NCBI RefSeq assembly: GCF_002269255.1
Contig: NZ_CP022823.1
Span: 3,038,001-3,102,000 of the forward strand
Reading direction: 5' to 3'
From: Klebsiella quasivariicola
Lineage (GTDB): Bacteria; Pseudomonadota; Gammaproteobacteria; Enterobacterales; Enterobacteriaceae
DNA length: 64,000 nucleotides
Position numbers and translations under genes: made by a program. Of the stretch, positions 9,588 to 18,091 are shown piece by piece. Numbering within the stretch: the first letter of the stretch is position 1; the number at the start of each line of letters is the position of its first letter. The notes under the pieces were generated by a model, which worked only from the letters and a program-made list of their open reading frames with translations, had not been told where the DNA came from and made no database searches.

Positions 9588-9791
9588 AGCGTTATCGGGC
9601 AGAGCTCTGCCGGTAAAATCTCTTTTGAAGTATTGCCTTAGAGTACCACATCTGTGTCATCCGCGCCTTGTTCAAAAAATCTGAACATAGGATTCGATAT
9701 ATTGCGCTATCTCTGTGGCGCGATTGTGAATACAGTGTCAACAAGCACCAGGGCATTGACCCGTCAATCACATTAATAAAAGGAAACACCC

Positions 9792-10397
9792 ATGAGCAAA
9801 GTATTAGTTCTGAAATCCAGTATTCTGGCAGGGTACTCACAATCTGGTCAGCTTTCCGACTATTTTGTTGAACAATGGCAGGAAAAACACCCGGGCGACG
9901 AGATCACCGTGCGTGACCTGGCCGCTAATCCAATCCCGGTTCTGGATGGCGAACTGGTTGGCGCCCTGCGTCCGAGCGACGCGCCGCTGACTCCGCGTCA
10001 GCAGGAAGCGCTGGCCCTTTCCGACGAGCTGATCGCCGAGCTGAAAGGCAACGATGTGATTGTTATCGCTGCGCCGATGTACAACTTCAACATCCCGACA
10101 CAGCTGAAAAACTATTTTGACCTGGTGGCTCGCGCCGGCGTCACCTTCCGCTACACCGAAAAAGGGCCGGAAGGTCTGGTGACCGGTAAACGTGCGGTCG
10201 TCGTTACCAGCCGCGGCGGTATCCATAAAGATACCCCGACCGACCTGGTCACTCCGTACCTGTCCACCTTCCTCGGCTTCATCGGCATCACCGACGTGAA
10301 CTTCGTGTTCGCCGAAGGTATCGCTTACGGCCCGGAAGTGGCGGCCAAAGCGCAGTCTGACGCGAAAGCGGCCATCGACAGCGTGGTTGCAGCCTAA
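9792..10397 (+). CDS. azoR: FMN-dependent NADH:quinone oxidoreductase / azoreductase
   Basis: 201 residues, exactly the family length. The flavodoxin-like fold is evident: the N-terminal phosphate-binding loop (LKSSILAGYSQSGQLSD), the APMYNFNIPTQLKNYFD segment that contacts FMN, and the TSRGGIHK loop. The homodimeric cytoplasmic enzyme reduces quinones and azo dyes by two electrons with NADH, protecting against thiol-reactive quinones. An AAAGGAAA ribosome site precedes the ATG. A strong terminator follows within ten bases, so the gene is monocistronic. Confidence 0.97.
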   Translation: MSKVLVLKSSILAGYSQSGQLSDYFVEQWQEKHPGDEITVRDLAANPIPVLDGELVGALRPSDAPLTPRQQEALALSDELIAELKGNDVIVIAAPMYNFNIPTQLKNYFDLVARAGVTFRYTEKGPEGLVTGKRAVVVTSRGGIHKDTPTDLVTPYLSTFLGFIGITDVNFVFAEGIAYGPEVAAKAQSDAKAAIDSVVAA

Positions 10398-10404
10398 GAT
10401 TTCC

Positions 10405-10433
10405 ACTCCCACCGCCCGGTGGGAGTATTTTTT
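10405..10433 (+). terminator. Intrinsic terminator of azoR
   Basis: ACTCCCACC (10405-10413) pairs with GGTGGGAGT (10418-10426) around a four-base loop and is followed by a run of seven T. Confidence 0.9.
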
Positions 10434-10594
10434 CCCCCACGCCCGTTTCCCTTTTACGAGCCGCCTCGTAAATTCACGCATCAATCCAACGCCTTAAGCA
10501 TCCAGCCTGTACCATCGCCGTCGCCGCGCGAATCTGGCTCACTCCCGCTCGCTGATGGCAACCGTTGTCATGGTCAAAAACAGGAGTGCGTACT

Positions 10595-10616
10595 ATGTAC
10601 ACTCAATGGTGTACAT
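10595..10616. promoter_or_regulatory. Palindromic operator candidate of the toxin-antitoxin locus
   Basis: ATGTACAC at 10595-10602 and GTGTACAT at 10609-10616 form perfect 8-bp arms around a 6-base spacer. It overlaps a TACTAT -10-like hexamer (10591-10596) and lies about 25 bases before the toxin's AAGGAG ribosome site. HigA/NadS-type antitoxins autoregulate by binding such palindromes. Confidence 0.6.
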
Positions 10617-10642
10617 GGTACCTTAGCAAGGAGTGTTTTCGT

Positions 10643-10973
10643 ATGTCATGCCATTGAATTTATCGAAACGTCGCTATTTACCCGCCAGATAAAACAGCTG
10701 GCCAGCGATGAAGAGCTGAGGGCACTGCAGAGGCTACTCATAGGCAACCCGGATTTTGGCGATCTTATCCAGGATACCGGCGGGTTACGGAAAATAAGAA
10801 TGGCGACAGGCTCACAGGGGAAAAGCGGCGGCGTGCGGGTGATATATTTTCTGGCAACCTGCGAGATCATCTATCTGGTCTTAGCCTACTCTAAGCACAC
10901 CAAAGAGAGCCTGAGCGCAGCGGAAAAAAACGAACTCCGGAAACTGACCCGGCGACTAAAAAATGAGGTTTGA
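10643..10973 (+). pseudogene. RelE/HigB-2-like toxin with out-of-frame start codon
   Basis: The frame encodes a typical RelE/HigB-2 domain: ...HAIEFIETSLFTRQIKQLASDEEL, then LIGNPDFGDLIQDTGGLRKIRMATG, GGVRVIYFL and LVLAYSKHTKESLS. Such toxins cleave mRNA in the ribosome A site. The ribosome site AAGGAG (10629-10634) points to the ATG at 10643, but that ATG reads only four codons to a TGA. The toxin frame starts at CAT 10647, one base later. Removing the T at 10646 would give ATG-CAT-GCC and a 109-residue intact toxin. No ATG, GTG or TTG in the toxin frame exists between the azoR terminator and the conserved domain. So this is either a frameshifted toxin gene, a sequencing or assembly error, or a toxin using a non-standard start. 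Confidence 0.6.
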
Positions 10974-10974
10974 A

Positions 10975-11259
10975 ATGGGTTACTTTGACGAGCTTAAAGC
11001 GTCTCTGGAAGAAGCTATTGAGATCAAAGACGGCAATAAGGCCCCAGCCCGGACGACGCGCTATGAAGTTGCTGATGTGAAAGCCATCCGCGCGCAGCTT
11101 AATGTTTCACAGGCGGAAATGGCAAAAGCGCTGGGTACCAGCGTGGATACCATCAAAAGCTGGGAGTCCAGGCGGCGCAACCCTACGGGCCTGGCAGCAA
11201 AAGTACTGGCGGTTATCCAGGCCAACCCGGCGTTCTTTCGCGAACTGGCTGAGCACTAA
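10975..11259 (+). CDS. NadS/HigA-type antitoxin (Xre family HTH)
   Basis: 94 residues from the ATG at 10975, which follows a GAGG site; the upstream ATG at 10963 overlaps the toxin's end. An Xre-type helix-turn-helix spans about residues 38-90: IRAQLNVSQAEMAKALGTSVDTIKSWESRRRNPTGLAAKVL. The N-terminal MGYFDELKASLEEAIEIKDG is the toxin-binding tail typical of NadS proteins. Toxin-first order matches HigBA-type loci. The protein should neutralise the toxin and repress the shared promoter at the palindrome around 10605. It stays intact although the toxin start looks broken. Confidence 0.85.
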   Translation: MGYFDELKASLEEAIEIKDGNKAPARTTRYEVADVKAIRAQLNVSQAEMAKALGTSVDTIKSWESRRRNPTGLAAKVLAVIQANPAFFRELAEH

Positions 11260-11291
11260 TCCACTGAACCTCTCCGGGCTGCTCTGGGAAG

Positions 11292-11888
11292 TTAGCGCGG
11301 CGATTTCGGCCGCAGGTTGTCATCAAACTCCAGCCGCTTACGCCCCTCTTCCACTTCCCGCAAAGGCTCCACCTGGTGCAGCGTCTGCTTACAGCGTTCC
11401 ACCAGCGCCTGGTATTCACGGGTACCCTGTTTTTTCCACGCCAGCTCCTGTTCGCTCAGGGTGCGAATCGCTTTGGCCGGGCTGCCGATAATCAGATGGT
11501 TGGCGGGCATTTCGGCGTTGGCTTTGACAAAGGCCGAAGCGCCGACAATGCTGTTTTCGCCAATGACCGCCCCGTCGATAATCACCGCGCTCATCCCCAC
11601 CAGCGCGTTGCGGCCAATCACGCAGCCGTGCAGGATGGCGCCGTGGCCGATGTGGCCCTCCTCTTCCACCACCGTATCCTGGCCGGGGAAGCCGTGCATG
11701 ACGCAGTTATCCTGAATATTGGCGCCGTCTTTTACCACGATGCGGCCAAAGTCGCCGCGCAGGCTGGCGTTGGGCCCGACGTAGACCCCTCTGCCGAGGA
11801 TCACGTCGCCAATCAATACCGCGGTTGGGTGGACGTAGCTCTCCTCCGGCACCACCGGCGTCAATCCATCAATCTGATAAATCGGCAT
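11292..11888 (-). CDS. paaY: Phenylacetate pathway thioesterase PaaY (hexapeptide-repeat protein)
   Basis: 198 residues of left-handed beta-helix hexapeptide repeats (e.g. GDVILGRGVYVGPNASLRGD, IGHGAILHGCVIGRNALVGM), the gamma-carbonic-anhydrase-like fold. His residues in NCVMHGF and HIGHGAILHG match the metal-binding positions of that fold. PaaY is a thioesterase that releases inhibitory CoA adducts formed when the ring-opening steps stall. Nine bases separate it from paaX upstream, so the two form the regulatory tail of the paa locus, in the E. coli order. Confidence 0.94.
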   Translation of the reverse strand: MPIYQIDGLTPVVPEESYVHPTAVLIGDVILGRGVYVGPNASLRGDFGRIVVKDGANIQDNCVMHGFPGQDTVVEEEGHIGHGAILHGCVIGRNALVGMSAVIIDGAVIGENSIVGASAFVKANAEMPANHLIIGSPAKAIRTLSEQELAWKKQGTREYQALVERCKQTLHQVEPLREVEEGRKRLEFDDNLRPKSPR

Positions 11889-11897
11889 GCAACCTCC

Positions 11898-12833
11898 TTA
11901 TGCGCCCGGCAAACCGCCAAAGCGCTGATAATAGAGCGGGCCCGGCGCCGGAAGCTCGCCCACCGAGCTTTCCCCTTTCTCGCTAACGAACGCCAGCGCG
12001 CCGGAACTAACACGTTGATAAATATTGATACACAGCTGACGGGCGCTCTGCCCGGCCCAGTGCGCGGGCAGGAGCTCCTCCGGCAGCAGCGGATCTTTGA
12101 GCACCACCCGGCGATAGAAATGGATCAGCAGCAGCTGGATGTGGAAGCAGCGCGCCGGCGTCAGCTCTGACGGTTCGCTGTCGCGTAGCAGCGGCAGTAA
12201 CGGTCGGAACAAGGCGATAAACGCCTCGTACATCTCGTTTTGTTCGGTGAGGTGCCAGCACTCCTCCACCCGGCTGCGCAGCGCTGCCCTGGAGAGCGCC
12301 AGCGGCGAATGGGCTTCAAAACAGATGACGTTTTCGGCGACGCCCGCCTCGTGGAGCAGCGACTGGACATCCGCCAGCTTTTGCGACGGCGAGGCTAACA
12401 GGCTGGGCGCCAGTGCGCCAAAACCCTGCCACAGCAGCTGCTTTTTGACGTCGGTAAGCACATTTTTTTCTAACCCTTCCGAGAGCAGCAGCAGCCAGGT
12501 GCCGTCCCATTCCGGTGCGCTGGCGCGATAGATCTTGTGTTCCGCGCGCCGGGTCAGACGTAGCCCTTTATCGCTCAGGCGATAGAAGCTGCGCCGGCCG
12601 ATGCGCACCACATCAAGCCACTCTTCTTTATTGAGGCGAAACAGCGCGGTGCGCACAAAGCGCTCGCCGAAGCCTAATCCTTCCAGCAGCGCCGCGACGC
12701 TGCCCAGCCACACTTCCCCACCGCGTTGTAATAAGGCGTCGCCATACAGCGAGGCAATTAATGACGTGCCGCTGATCGGCATCGCCGTCACCGCTTGTTG
12801 AATAAAGGCGTCGAGTTTACTCATCTGATTCAT
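11898..12833 (-). CDS. paaX: Phenylacetyl-CoA-responsive repressor PaaX
   Basis: 311 residues, the usual PaaX length. The N-terminal winged-helix region reads GTSLIASLYGDALLQRGGEVWLGSVAALLEGLGFGERFVRTALFRLNKEEWL, followed by the long PaaX C-domain. PaaX represses the paa promoters and is released by phenylacetyl-CoA, the product of PaaK. The start is near an in-frame second Met (MNQMSKL); either works. A TATGAATCATA palindrome resembling the PaaX boxes at the paaA/paaZ promoter lies just upstream, suggesting autoregulation. Confidence 0.95.
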   Translation of the reverse strand: MNQMSKLDAFIQQAVTAMPISGTSLIASLYGDALLQRGGEVWLGSVAALLEGLGFGERFVRTALFRLNKEEWLDVVRIGRRSFYRLSDKGLRLTRRAEHKIYRASAPEWDGTWLLLLSEGLEKNVLTDVKKQLLWQGFGALAPSLLASPSQKLADVQSLLHEAGVAENVICFEAHSPLALSRAALRSRVEECWHLTEQNEMYEAFIALFRPLLPLLRDSEPSELTPARCFHIQLLLIHFYRRVVLKDPLLPEELLPAHWAGQSARQLCINIYQRVSSGALAFVSEKGESSVGELPAPGPLYYQRFGGLPGA

Positions 12834-12852
12834 TCTGTTGTTATATTTTTCC

Positions 12853-12864
12853 TTTATGAATCAT
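12853..12864. promoter_or_regulatory. PaaX-box-like palindrome upstream of paaX
   Basis: The minus strand carries TATGATTCATAAA, the same core (TATGATTCATAAA) as the box at 22661-22675. Position between the paaK hairpin and the paaX start fits an operator for paaX. Confidence 0.5.
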
Positions 12865-12877
12865 AGCACAGGAAATT

Positions 12878-12909
12878 CCCCGGCTGACGGCGTCAGACCT
12901 TAGCCGGGG
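12878..12909 (-). terminator. Hairpin between paaK and paaX
   Basis: CCCCGGCT (12878-12885) pairs with AGCCGGGG (12902-12909), with an inner GACGGCGTC stem. It lies directly after the paaK stop, followed on the minus strand by AATTTCC. Probably ends or attenuates the paaA-K transcript before paaXY. Confidence 0.6.
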
Positions 12910-12915
12910 AGAGAT

Positions 12916-14232
12916 TTAACCGCTAACCACCGCTTTACGCAGGTCGAATACCCGACAGGCTTTTCCTTCAGAGCGGGGAATGCTGCCGCAGTTGACGATA
13001 GTAATATCGGTAGAGATCCCGACCATTGACTTAATGCGGTGACGCAGCTGATGGCAAATCTGGCAGCGTTGTTCGTGGCTCAGCGCCAGCCCGCTCTCTT
13101 TCAGCTCAACGCGCACCGCCAGCGAATCAAGATGACCGCGGCGATTCACCTCCAGCTGATAGTGCGGCGCCAGGTGTTCAAACTTGAGGATCTCCTCTTC
13201 CAGCTGCGAGGGGAAGACGTTAACTCCGCGGATAATCAGCATATCGTCGCTGCGTCCACTGATGCGATCCATGCGGCGCATGGTCCGCGCGGTGCCCGGC
13301 AGCAGGCGCGTCAGGTCGCGGGTACGATAGCGGATCACCGGCAGCGCTTCTTTGGTCAAGGTGGTAAACAGCAGTTCGCCATGCTCGCCATCTTCCAGCG
13401 GCGTACCGTCGTCCGGGTTGACGATTTCCGGGAAGAAGTGGTCTTCCCAGATGGTCGGGCCGTCAACGGTTTCCAGACACTCCATCGCTACGCCCGGCCC
13501 CATGACTTCCGACAAACCGTAAATATCCAGGGCGGTGATCCCCAGGCGGCGCTCGATTTCCGCGCGCATCGCCAGCGTCCACGGCTCGGCGCCAAACACG
13601 CCGACCCGCAATGAACAGCCGCGGGCATCGCCGCCCATCTGGCGTTCCAGCTCTTCAATCAGATTCAGACAGTAGGACGGCGTCACCATGATCATATCCG
13701 GCTGAAAATCGCGGATCAGCTGCGCCTGTTTCTCGGTCTGACCGCCGGACATCGGGATCACCGTCGCTCCTAAACGCTCCGCGCCGTAGTGCGCGCCAAG
13801 GCCGCCGGTAAACAGGCCGTAGCCGTAGGCGACGTGAATTTTATCTTTTGCTGAACCACCGGCCGCGCGCAGCGAACGGGCGACAATATTGGCCCAGTTA
13901 TCAATATCGTTTTGCGTATAACCCACCACCGTCGGTTTGCCGGTGGTGCCGGATGAGGCGTGAATGCGCACCACCTGCTCCATCGGCACCGCGAAGGTAT
14001 CGAAGGGATAGTTGTCGCGCAGATCTTGTTTGGTGGTACAGGGGAATTTTTGCAGATCGTTTAATTCCCGGAAGTCGTCAGGGTGCACGCCGGCGGCGTC
14101 GAATTTGCGGCGATACATCGGCACATTTTCATACGCATGCTTCAGCGTCCATTTCAGGCGCTGGGTTTGCAGGGCCTGCAGTTCGTCACGCGATGCGGTT
14201 TCAATCGGATCTAATTTTGTAGTAGTTATCAT
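12916..14232 (-). CDS. paaK: Phenylacetate-CoA ligase
   Basis: 438 residues. The adenylate-forming P-loop is SSGTTGKP at about residues 93-100. IYGLSEVMGPG and YRTRDLTRLLPG follow, and the C-terminal SEGKACRVFDLR segment holds the catalytic Lys. The cytoplasmic enzyme activates phenylacetate with ATP and CoA to phenylacetyl-CoA, the first step of the pathway and the source of the PaaX inducer. It is the last gene of the catabolic run; 26 bases separate it from paaJ. Confidence 0.97.
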   Translation of the reverse strand: MITTTKLDPIETASRDELQALQTQRLKWTLKHAYENVPMYRRKFDAAGVHPDDFRELNDLQKFPCTTKQDLRDNYPFDTFAVPMEQVVRIHASSGTTGKPTVVGYTQNDIDNWANIVARSLRAAGGSAKDKIHVAYGYGLFTGGLGAHYGAERLGATVIPMSGGQTEKQAQLIRDFQPDMIMVTPSYCLNLIEELERQMGGDARGCSLRVGVFGAEPWTLAMRAEIERRLGITALDIYGLSEVMGPGVAMECLETVDGPTIWEDHFFPEIVNPDDGTPLEDGEHGELLFTTLTKEALPVIRYRTRDLTRLLPGTARTMRRMDRISGRSDDMLIIRGVNVFPSQLEEEILKFEHLAPHYQLEVNRRGHLDSLAVRVELKESGLALSHEQRCQICHQLRHRIKSMVGISTDITIVNCGSIPRSEGKACRVFDLRKAVVSG

Positions 14233-14258
14233 TGTAGGGTACTCGCAGGTAAATTAGC

Positions 14259-15464
14259 TCACACTCGCTCGAGGATCATGGCAATGCCCTGACCCACGCC
14301 AATACACATCGTACACAGCGCATAGCGCCCGCCCCGGCGTTGCAGCTCAAGGCTGGCGCTCAGCGCCAGTCGCGCGCCGCTCATGCCCAGCGGATGACCT
14401 AACGCGATGGCGCCGCCGTTGGGATTCACGTGCGCCGCATCATCCGGCACGCCGAGTTGTCTGAGCACCCCCAGCGCCTGCGCGGCGAAGGCCTCATTCA
14501 GCTCTATCAGATCCATATCGTTAATATTGAGTCCGGCGCGCTCCAGCACTTTACGCACCGCCGGTACCGGCCCCAGCCCCATCAGGCGCGGCTCAACACC
14601 CGCCGTCGCCATCGCCACGATACGCGCCCGCGGCGTGAGCCCCTGTACGCTGGCCTGCTGTTCACTGGCGATAATCAGCGCCGCTGCGCCATCATTAACG
14701 CCGGATGCATTCCCGGCCGTAATGACTCCGCCTTTCCGGAACGGCGCTTTTAATAGCGCGAGTTGCTCAAGCGTGGTTTCCGGGCGCGGATGCTCATCAT
14801 CGCGTACCGCGCTGACCGCGCCTTTCTTGCCGATGATCTGCACCGGCACGATCTCCTGCGCCAGAATGCCATCGCGCTGGGCCTGCGCCGTGCGCTGCTG
14901 GCTGCGCCAGGCGAAAGCGTCCTGGTCGGCCCGGCTGATATTTAACAATTCAGCTACATTCTCGGCCGTTTCCGGCATGCTGTCAGTTCCGAATTGTTGC
15001 GCCATGAGCGGGTTCACAAAACGCCAGCCAATCGTGGTATCGAAGAGTTCCGCCTGACGCTGATAAGGTGCGCTGGCTTTTCCCATCACGAACGGCGCGC
15101 GCGACATCGATTCCACGCCGCCGGCAATCAGCAGATCGGCCTCGCCGGCTTTGATCGCCCTGGCGGCAAAACCGATCGCATCCAGACCCGAGCCACACAG
15201 GCGGTTAATCGTGGTGCCCGGCACGGTATGCGGATAACCGGCCAATAGCGTCGCCATATGCGCCACGTTGCGGTTATCTTCACCGGCCTGGTTAGCGCAG
15301 CCGAAAATCACATCATCAATCGCTGCCGGGTCGAGCCCGGGATTGCGGCTCAGCAGCTCACGCAGCGGGATCGCCGCCAGATCGTCGGCGCGGACGCCGG
15401 CCAGCGCGCCGCCGTAGCGGCCAATCGGCGTGCGGATCCCGTCACAAATAAAGGCGTCGCGCAT
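14259..15464 (-). CDS. paaJ: 3-oxoadipyl-CoA / 3-oxo-5,6-dehydrosuberyl-CoA thiolase
   Basis: 401 residues with all thiolase signatures: nucleophilic Cys at about residue 90 (INRLCGSGLDAIGFA), NPNGGAIALGHPLGMSGAR with the catalytic His, and CTMCIGVGQG with the second Cys. PaaJ acts twice in the pathway, cleaving the C8 intermediate and then 3-oxoadipyl-CoA to give acetyl-CoA and succinyl-CoA. The start overlaps the stop of paaI by one base (TAATG), so expression is coupled. Confidence 0.96.
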   Translation of the reverse strand: MRDAFICDGIRTPIGRYGGALAGVRADDLAAIPLRELLSRNPGLDPAAIDDVIFGCANQAGEDNRNVAHMATLLAGYPHTVPGTTINRLCGSGLDAIGFAARAIKAGEADLLIAGGVESMSRAPFVMGKASAPYQRQAELFDTTIGWRFVNPLMAQQFGTDSMPETAENVAELLNISRADQDAFAWRSQQRTAQAQRDGILAQEIVPVQIIGKKGAVSAVRDDEHPRPETTLEQLALLKAPFRKGGVITAGNASGVNDGAAALIIASEQQASVQGLTPRARIVAMATAGVEPRLMGLGPVPAVRKVLERAGLNINDMDLIELNEAFAAQALGVLRQLGVPDDAAHVNPNGGAIALGHPLGMSGARLALSASLELQRRGGRYALCTMCIGVGQGIAMILERV

Positions 15465-15886
15465 TACACGTCTCCTGTGATTGTGCCGCCGATACGGTGC
15501 GATTTGCCGCGGAACAGGGCCACAATCTTTTGCTGTTGATTAACAATTTCGATGTCGTAGACGCCGGTCAGCTTGCCCTGCTGTTTGACTCTGGCGGTGG
15601 CGATCAGCCGGTCGCCGGCAAACGCCGGACGAAGAAAATCAATGCTTGCCGCCGAGGCCACCGCCGCCAGCCCCTGGCTGTTACAGGCGTAAGCGAAAGC
15701 GGTATCGGCGAGCGTAAATAGCTGACCGCCGTGACAGGTTTGATGGCCGTTAAGCATGTCCGCCGAGACGGTCATGCTCATCTGCGCAAAACCGTCGTCC
15801 ATTTCGATAAGTTCAATCCCCATCTTTCTGGCGCAGGTATCTTTTTCGTACATCACGCGCGCGTTGCGCCACGGATCATTGCTCAT
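15464..15886 (-). CDS. paaI: Hydroxyphenylacetyl-CoA thioesterase PaaI
   Basis: 140 residues with a hotdog fold. The catalytic segment is HGGQLFTLADTAFAYACNS, in which the Asp acts as nucleophile/general base in PaaI enzymes. It hydrolyses ring-hydroxylated phenylacetyl-CoA to recycle CoA when the main path is blocked. It overlaps the end of paaH by 11 bases and the start of paaJ by one. Confidence 0.95.
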   Translation of the reverse strand: MSNDPWRNARVMYEKDTCARKMGIELIEMDDGFAQMSMTVSADMLNGHQTCHGGQLFTLADTAFAYACNSQGLAAVASAASIDFLRPAFAGDRLIATARVKQQGKLTGVYDIEIVNQQQKIVALFRGKSHRIGGTITGDV

Positions 15887-17297
15887 GGTGCTTCTCCATC
15901 AGCGCCTTCTGGCGCAACAGGGAACAGGGGCGATAGCGCTCCTCGCCATAATGGTGTTGCAGGTTCTCCAGCAGGTGCAGCACCCGTCGCCAGCCGAGGC
16001 TTTCTCCCCACGCCAGCGGGCCGTGCGGATAGTTGACGCCAAGGCGCATCGCGGTATCGATATCCTGCGGGCTGGCGACCCCTTTTTGCAGCGCATCCAA
16101 CGCTTCGTTGATTAACATCGCCACCGTGCGCCACACCAGCAGTCCGGGATAATCGGCGATACGTAGCACTTTCTTGCCCTGCTGTTGGAAGTAATGCACG
16201 GCCTTATCAGTGGCCGCAGGCGCGTTGGTTGCCGCTGCGGCCAGCACCACCGTATCGCTGGCGCACAGGTCATACACCACCACCGGGCGGTGGTGCTTCA
16301 CACTCAGCGCCAGCGCCGTCTCGCCTGCGGTCTCCAGCAACAAGAGATCATCTAATTCAGTGACGTTGTCACTTACAACCGTAATGGATTGAGCGCCAGT
16401 AGAGACCGACGGCAGCGCCGCGTCCGGCTGCGTCTCCATAGGCCAGCGATAGACGCCGTGACCGCTCTTTTTACCCAGCCGCCCGGCCAGCGTCAGCTCT
16501 TGCTGGAGGAGCGATGGCAGGTAGCGGCGGTCCTGCCAGAAGGCGTTAAACACCGAACAGGTCACGGCGAAGTTGACGTCCTGGCCAATCAGGTCAGTCA
16601 ACGCCAGCGGTCCCATCGGAAAACCGCCGCCGTCACGCAAAGCGGCATCGATAACCTCAGGGGCGGCAACCTGCTCTTCCAGCGCGCGCCAGGCCTCGGC
16701 GTAGAACGGACGCGCTACGCGGTTAACGATAAAACCGGGCGTTGAGCGGCAGTGCACCGGCTGTTTCCCCCAGCCGCTTACGCACTGGCACAGCTGCTCT
16801 ACCACCTCCGCAGACGTCTCCAGGCCACTCACCACCTCGACCAGCTTCATCACCGGCGCCGGATTAAAAAAGTGCAGCCCGGCCACCCGCTCCGGGTTTT
16901 TGACCCCGGCGGCGATGGCGGTAATCGAAATAGACGAGGTATTACTGGTCAACAGCGTTGACGGCGCGCAGATCTCCGCCAGCTGCGCGAACAGCGCCTT
17001 TTTTACTTCCAGACGTTCAGAGGCGGCTTCGATCACTAAATCTGCATCGGCAAGCGCGGTTAAATCGTGGGCCGGATGCAGGCGCGCCAGCAGCGCGTCG
17101 GCCTGCTCAGGGGCCAGTTTGCCCCGCGCAACGCGCGACGCCAGACGCCCGGCGATACCCTCTATCGCCTGGCCTACGGCCTTAGGGTTAATATCAAAAA
17201 TACGCACCGGATGTCCGGCTGCGGCGGCCACTTCAGCAATACCAGCGCCCATGGTGCCGCTGCCGATCACTGCCACCGTGGATAAGGATGTTGTCAT
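15876..17297 (-). CDS. paaH: 3-hydroxyadipyl-CoA dehydrogenase
   Basis: 473 residues: an N-terminal NAD-binding domain (VIGSGTMGAGIAEVAAAAGH near residues 10-29, then LTSNTSSISITAIA and GLHFFNPAPVMKLVEVV), a first helical domain containing PGFIVNRVARPFYAEA, and a duplicated C-terminal domain. It oxidises (S)-3-hydroxyadipyl-CoA to 3-oxoadipyl-CoA with NAD+. Three bases separate it from paaG, and it overlaps paaI. Confidence 0.96.
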   Translation of the reverse strand: MTTSLSTVAVIGSGTMGAGIAEVAAAAGHPVRIFDINPKAVGQAIEGIAGRLASRVARGKLAPEQADALLARLHPAHDLTALADADLVIEAASERLEVKKALFAQLAEICAPSTLLTSNTSSISITAIAAGVKNPERVAGLHFFNPAPVMKLVEVVSGLETSAEVVEQLCQCVSGWGKQPVHCRSTPGFIVNRVARPFYAEAWRALEEQVAAPEVIDAALRDGGGFPMGPLALTDLIGQDVNFAVTCSVFNAFWQDRRYLPSLLQQELTLAGRLGKKSGHGVYRWPMETQPDAALPSVSTGAQSITVVSDNVTELDDLLLLETAGETALALSVKHHRPVVVYDLCASDTVVLAAAATNAPAATDKAVHYFQQQGKKVLRIADYPGLLVWRTVAMLINEALDALQKGVASPQDIDTAMRLGVNYPHGPLAWGESLGWRRVLHLLENLQHHYGEERYRPCSLLRQKALMEKHHEQ

Positions 17298-17300
17298 GGC

Positions 17301-18089
17301 CTATTTCCCGCTGAACTGCGGTGGTCGTTTGGCCAGAAACGCGCTGACCCCTTCGCGGTAATCATCGCTGCGCCCGGCCAGACGCTGATAATCGCGCTCC
17401 AGGTCCAGCTGCGCGTCGAGACTGTTGGTTTCAGCAGCCAGCAGCGCCTTTTTAATCAGCCCAAGACCAAACGTCGGTTGCGCCGCCAGATGGCGCGCCA
17501 GCTGCAGACTGGTATCCGCCAGTTCTGAATCGTCCACCAGCTGCCAGATCATTCCCCACTGCGCGGCTTGTTCCGCGCTGAGGCTATCGCCCAGCAGCGC
17601 CAGCCCCATTGCGCGAGCGCGACCGGCCACCCGCGGCAGGAACCAGCTGCCGCCGCAGTCCGGCACCAGGCCGAGCTTACTGAACGCCATCACAAATTTG
17701 GCCGAACGCGCGGCCAGCACGATATCGCAGCCCAGCGCCAGGGTAGCGCCTGCGCCAGCGGCCACGCCGTTGACCGCGCAGATGACCGGCTTCGGCAGCG
17801 CCGCCAGACGGCGCACTAACGGGTTGTAAAAGCGTTCTACCGACAGGCCGAGATCCGGCGGCGGGCCGCTGGGGTCGACATTGCGGTCGTTCAAATCCTG
17901 GCCGGCGCAAAAGCCGCGACCGGCGCCGGTGATCAGGAGGCAACGTATGCCGTCATCGCGCTCGGCCAGCTTCAGACAGTCCGCCAGCTGTTGATGCATC
18001 AGGTCGTTAAAACTGTTGAGGCGGTCCGGGCGATTGAGGGTAATGGTCATGACGCCCTGTTCCACTGCGCTGAGAATGAAAGCTTCCAC
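17301..18089 (-). CDS. paaG: 1,2-epoxyphenylacetyl-CoA isomerase
   Basis: 262-residue crotonase-fold protein. The oxyanion-hole segments are GAGRGFCAGQDLNDR and NGVAAGAGATLALGCDIVLA. PaaG turns the ring epoxide made by PaaABCE into oxepin-CoA and later shifts a double bond. It lies two bases from paaF in the tight paa run. Separated from PaaF by its Asp/Leu-rich RNVDPSGPPPDLGL insert. Confidence 0.95.
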   Translation of the reverse strand: MEAFILSAVEQGVMTITLNRPDRLNSFNDLMHQQLADCLKLAERDDGIRCLLITGAGRGFCAGQDLNDRNVDPSGPPPDLGLSVERFYNPLVRRLAALPKPVICAVNGVAAGAGATLALGCDIVLAARSAKFVMAFSKLGLVPDCGGSWFLPRVAGRARAMGLALLGDSLSAEQAAQWGMIWQLVDDSELADTSLQLARHLAAQPTFGLGLIKKALLAAETNSLDAQLDLERDYQRLAGRSDDYREGVSAFLAKRPPQFSGK

Positions 18090-18091
18090 GA

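Noticed and set aside
10419..10640. N-terminal extension of the toxin frame starting inside the azoR terminator
   Set aside because: Starts with a GTG in the terminator stem, has no ribosome site and is unlike any toxin N-terminus.
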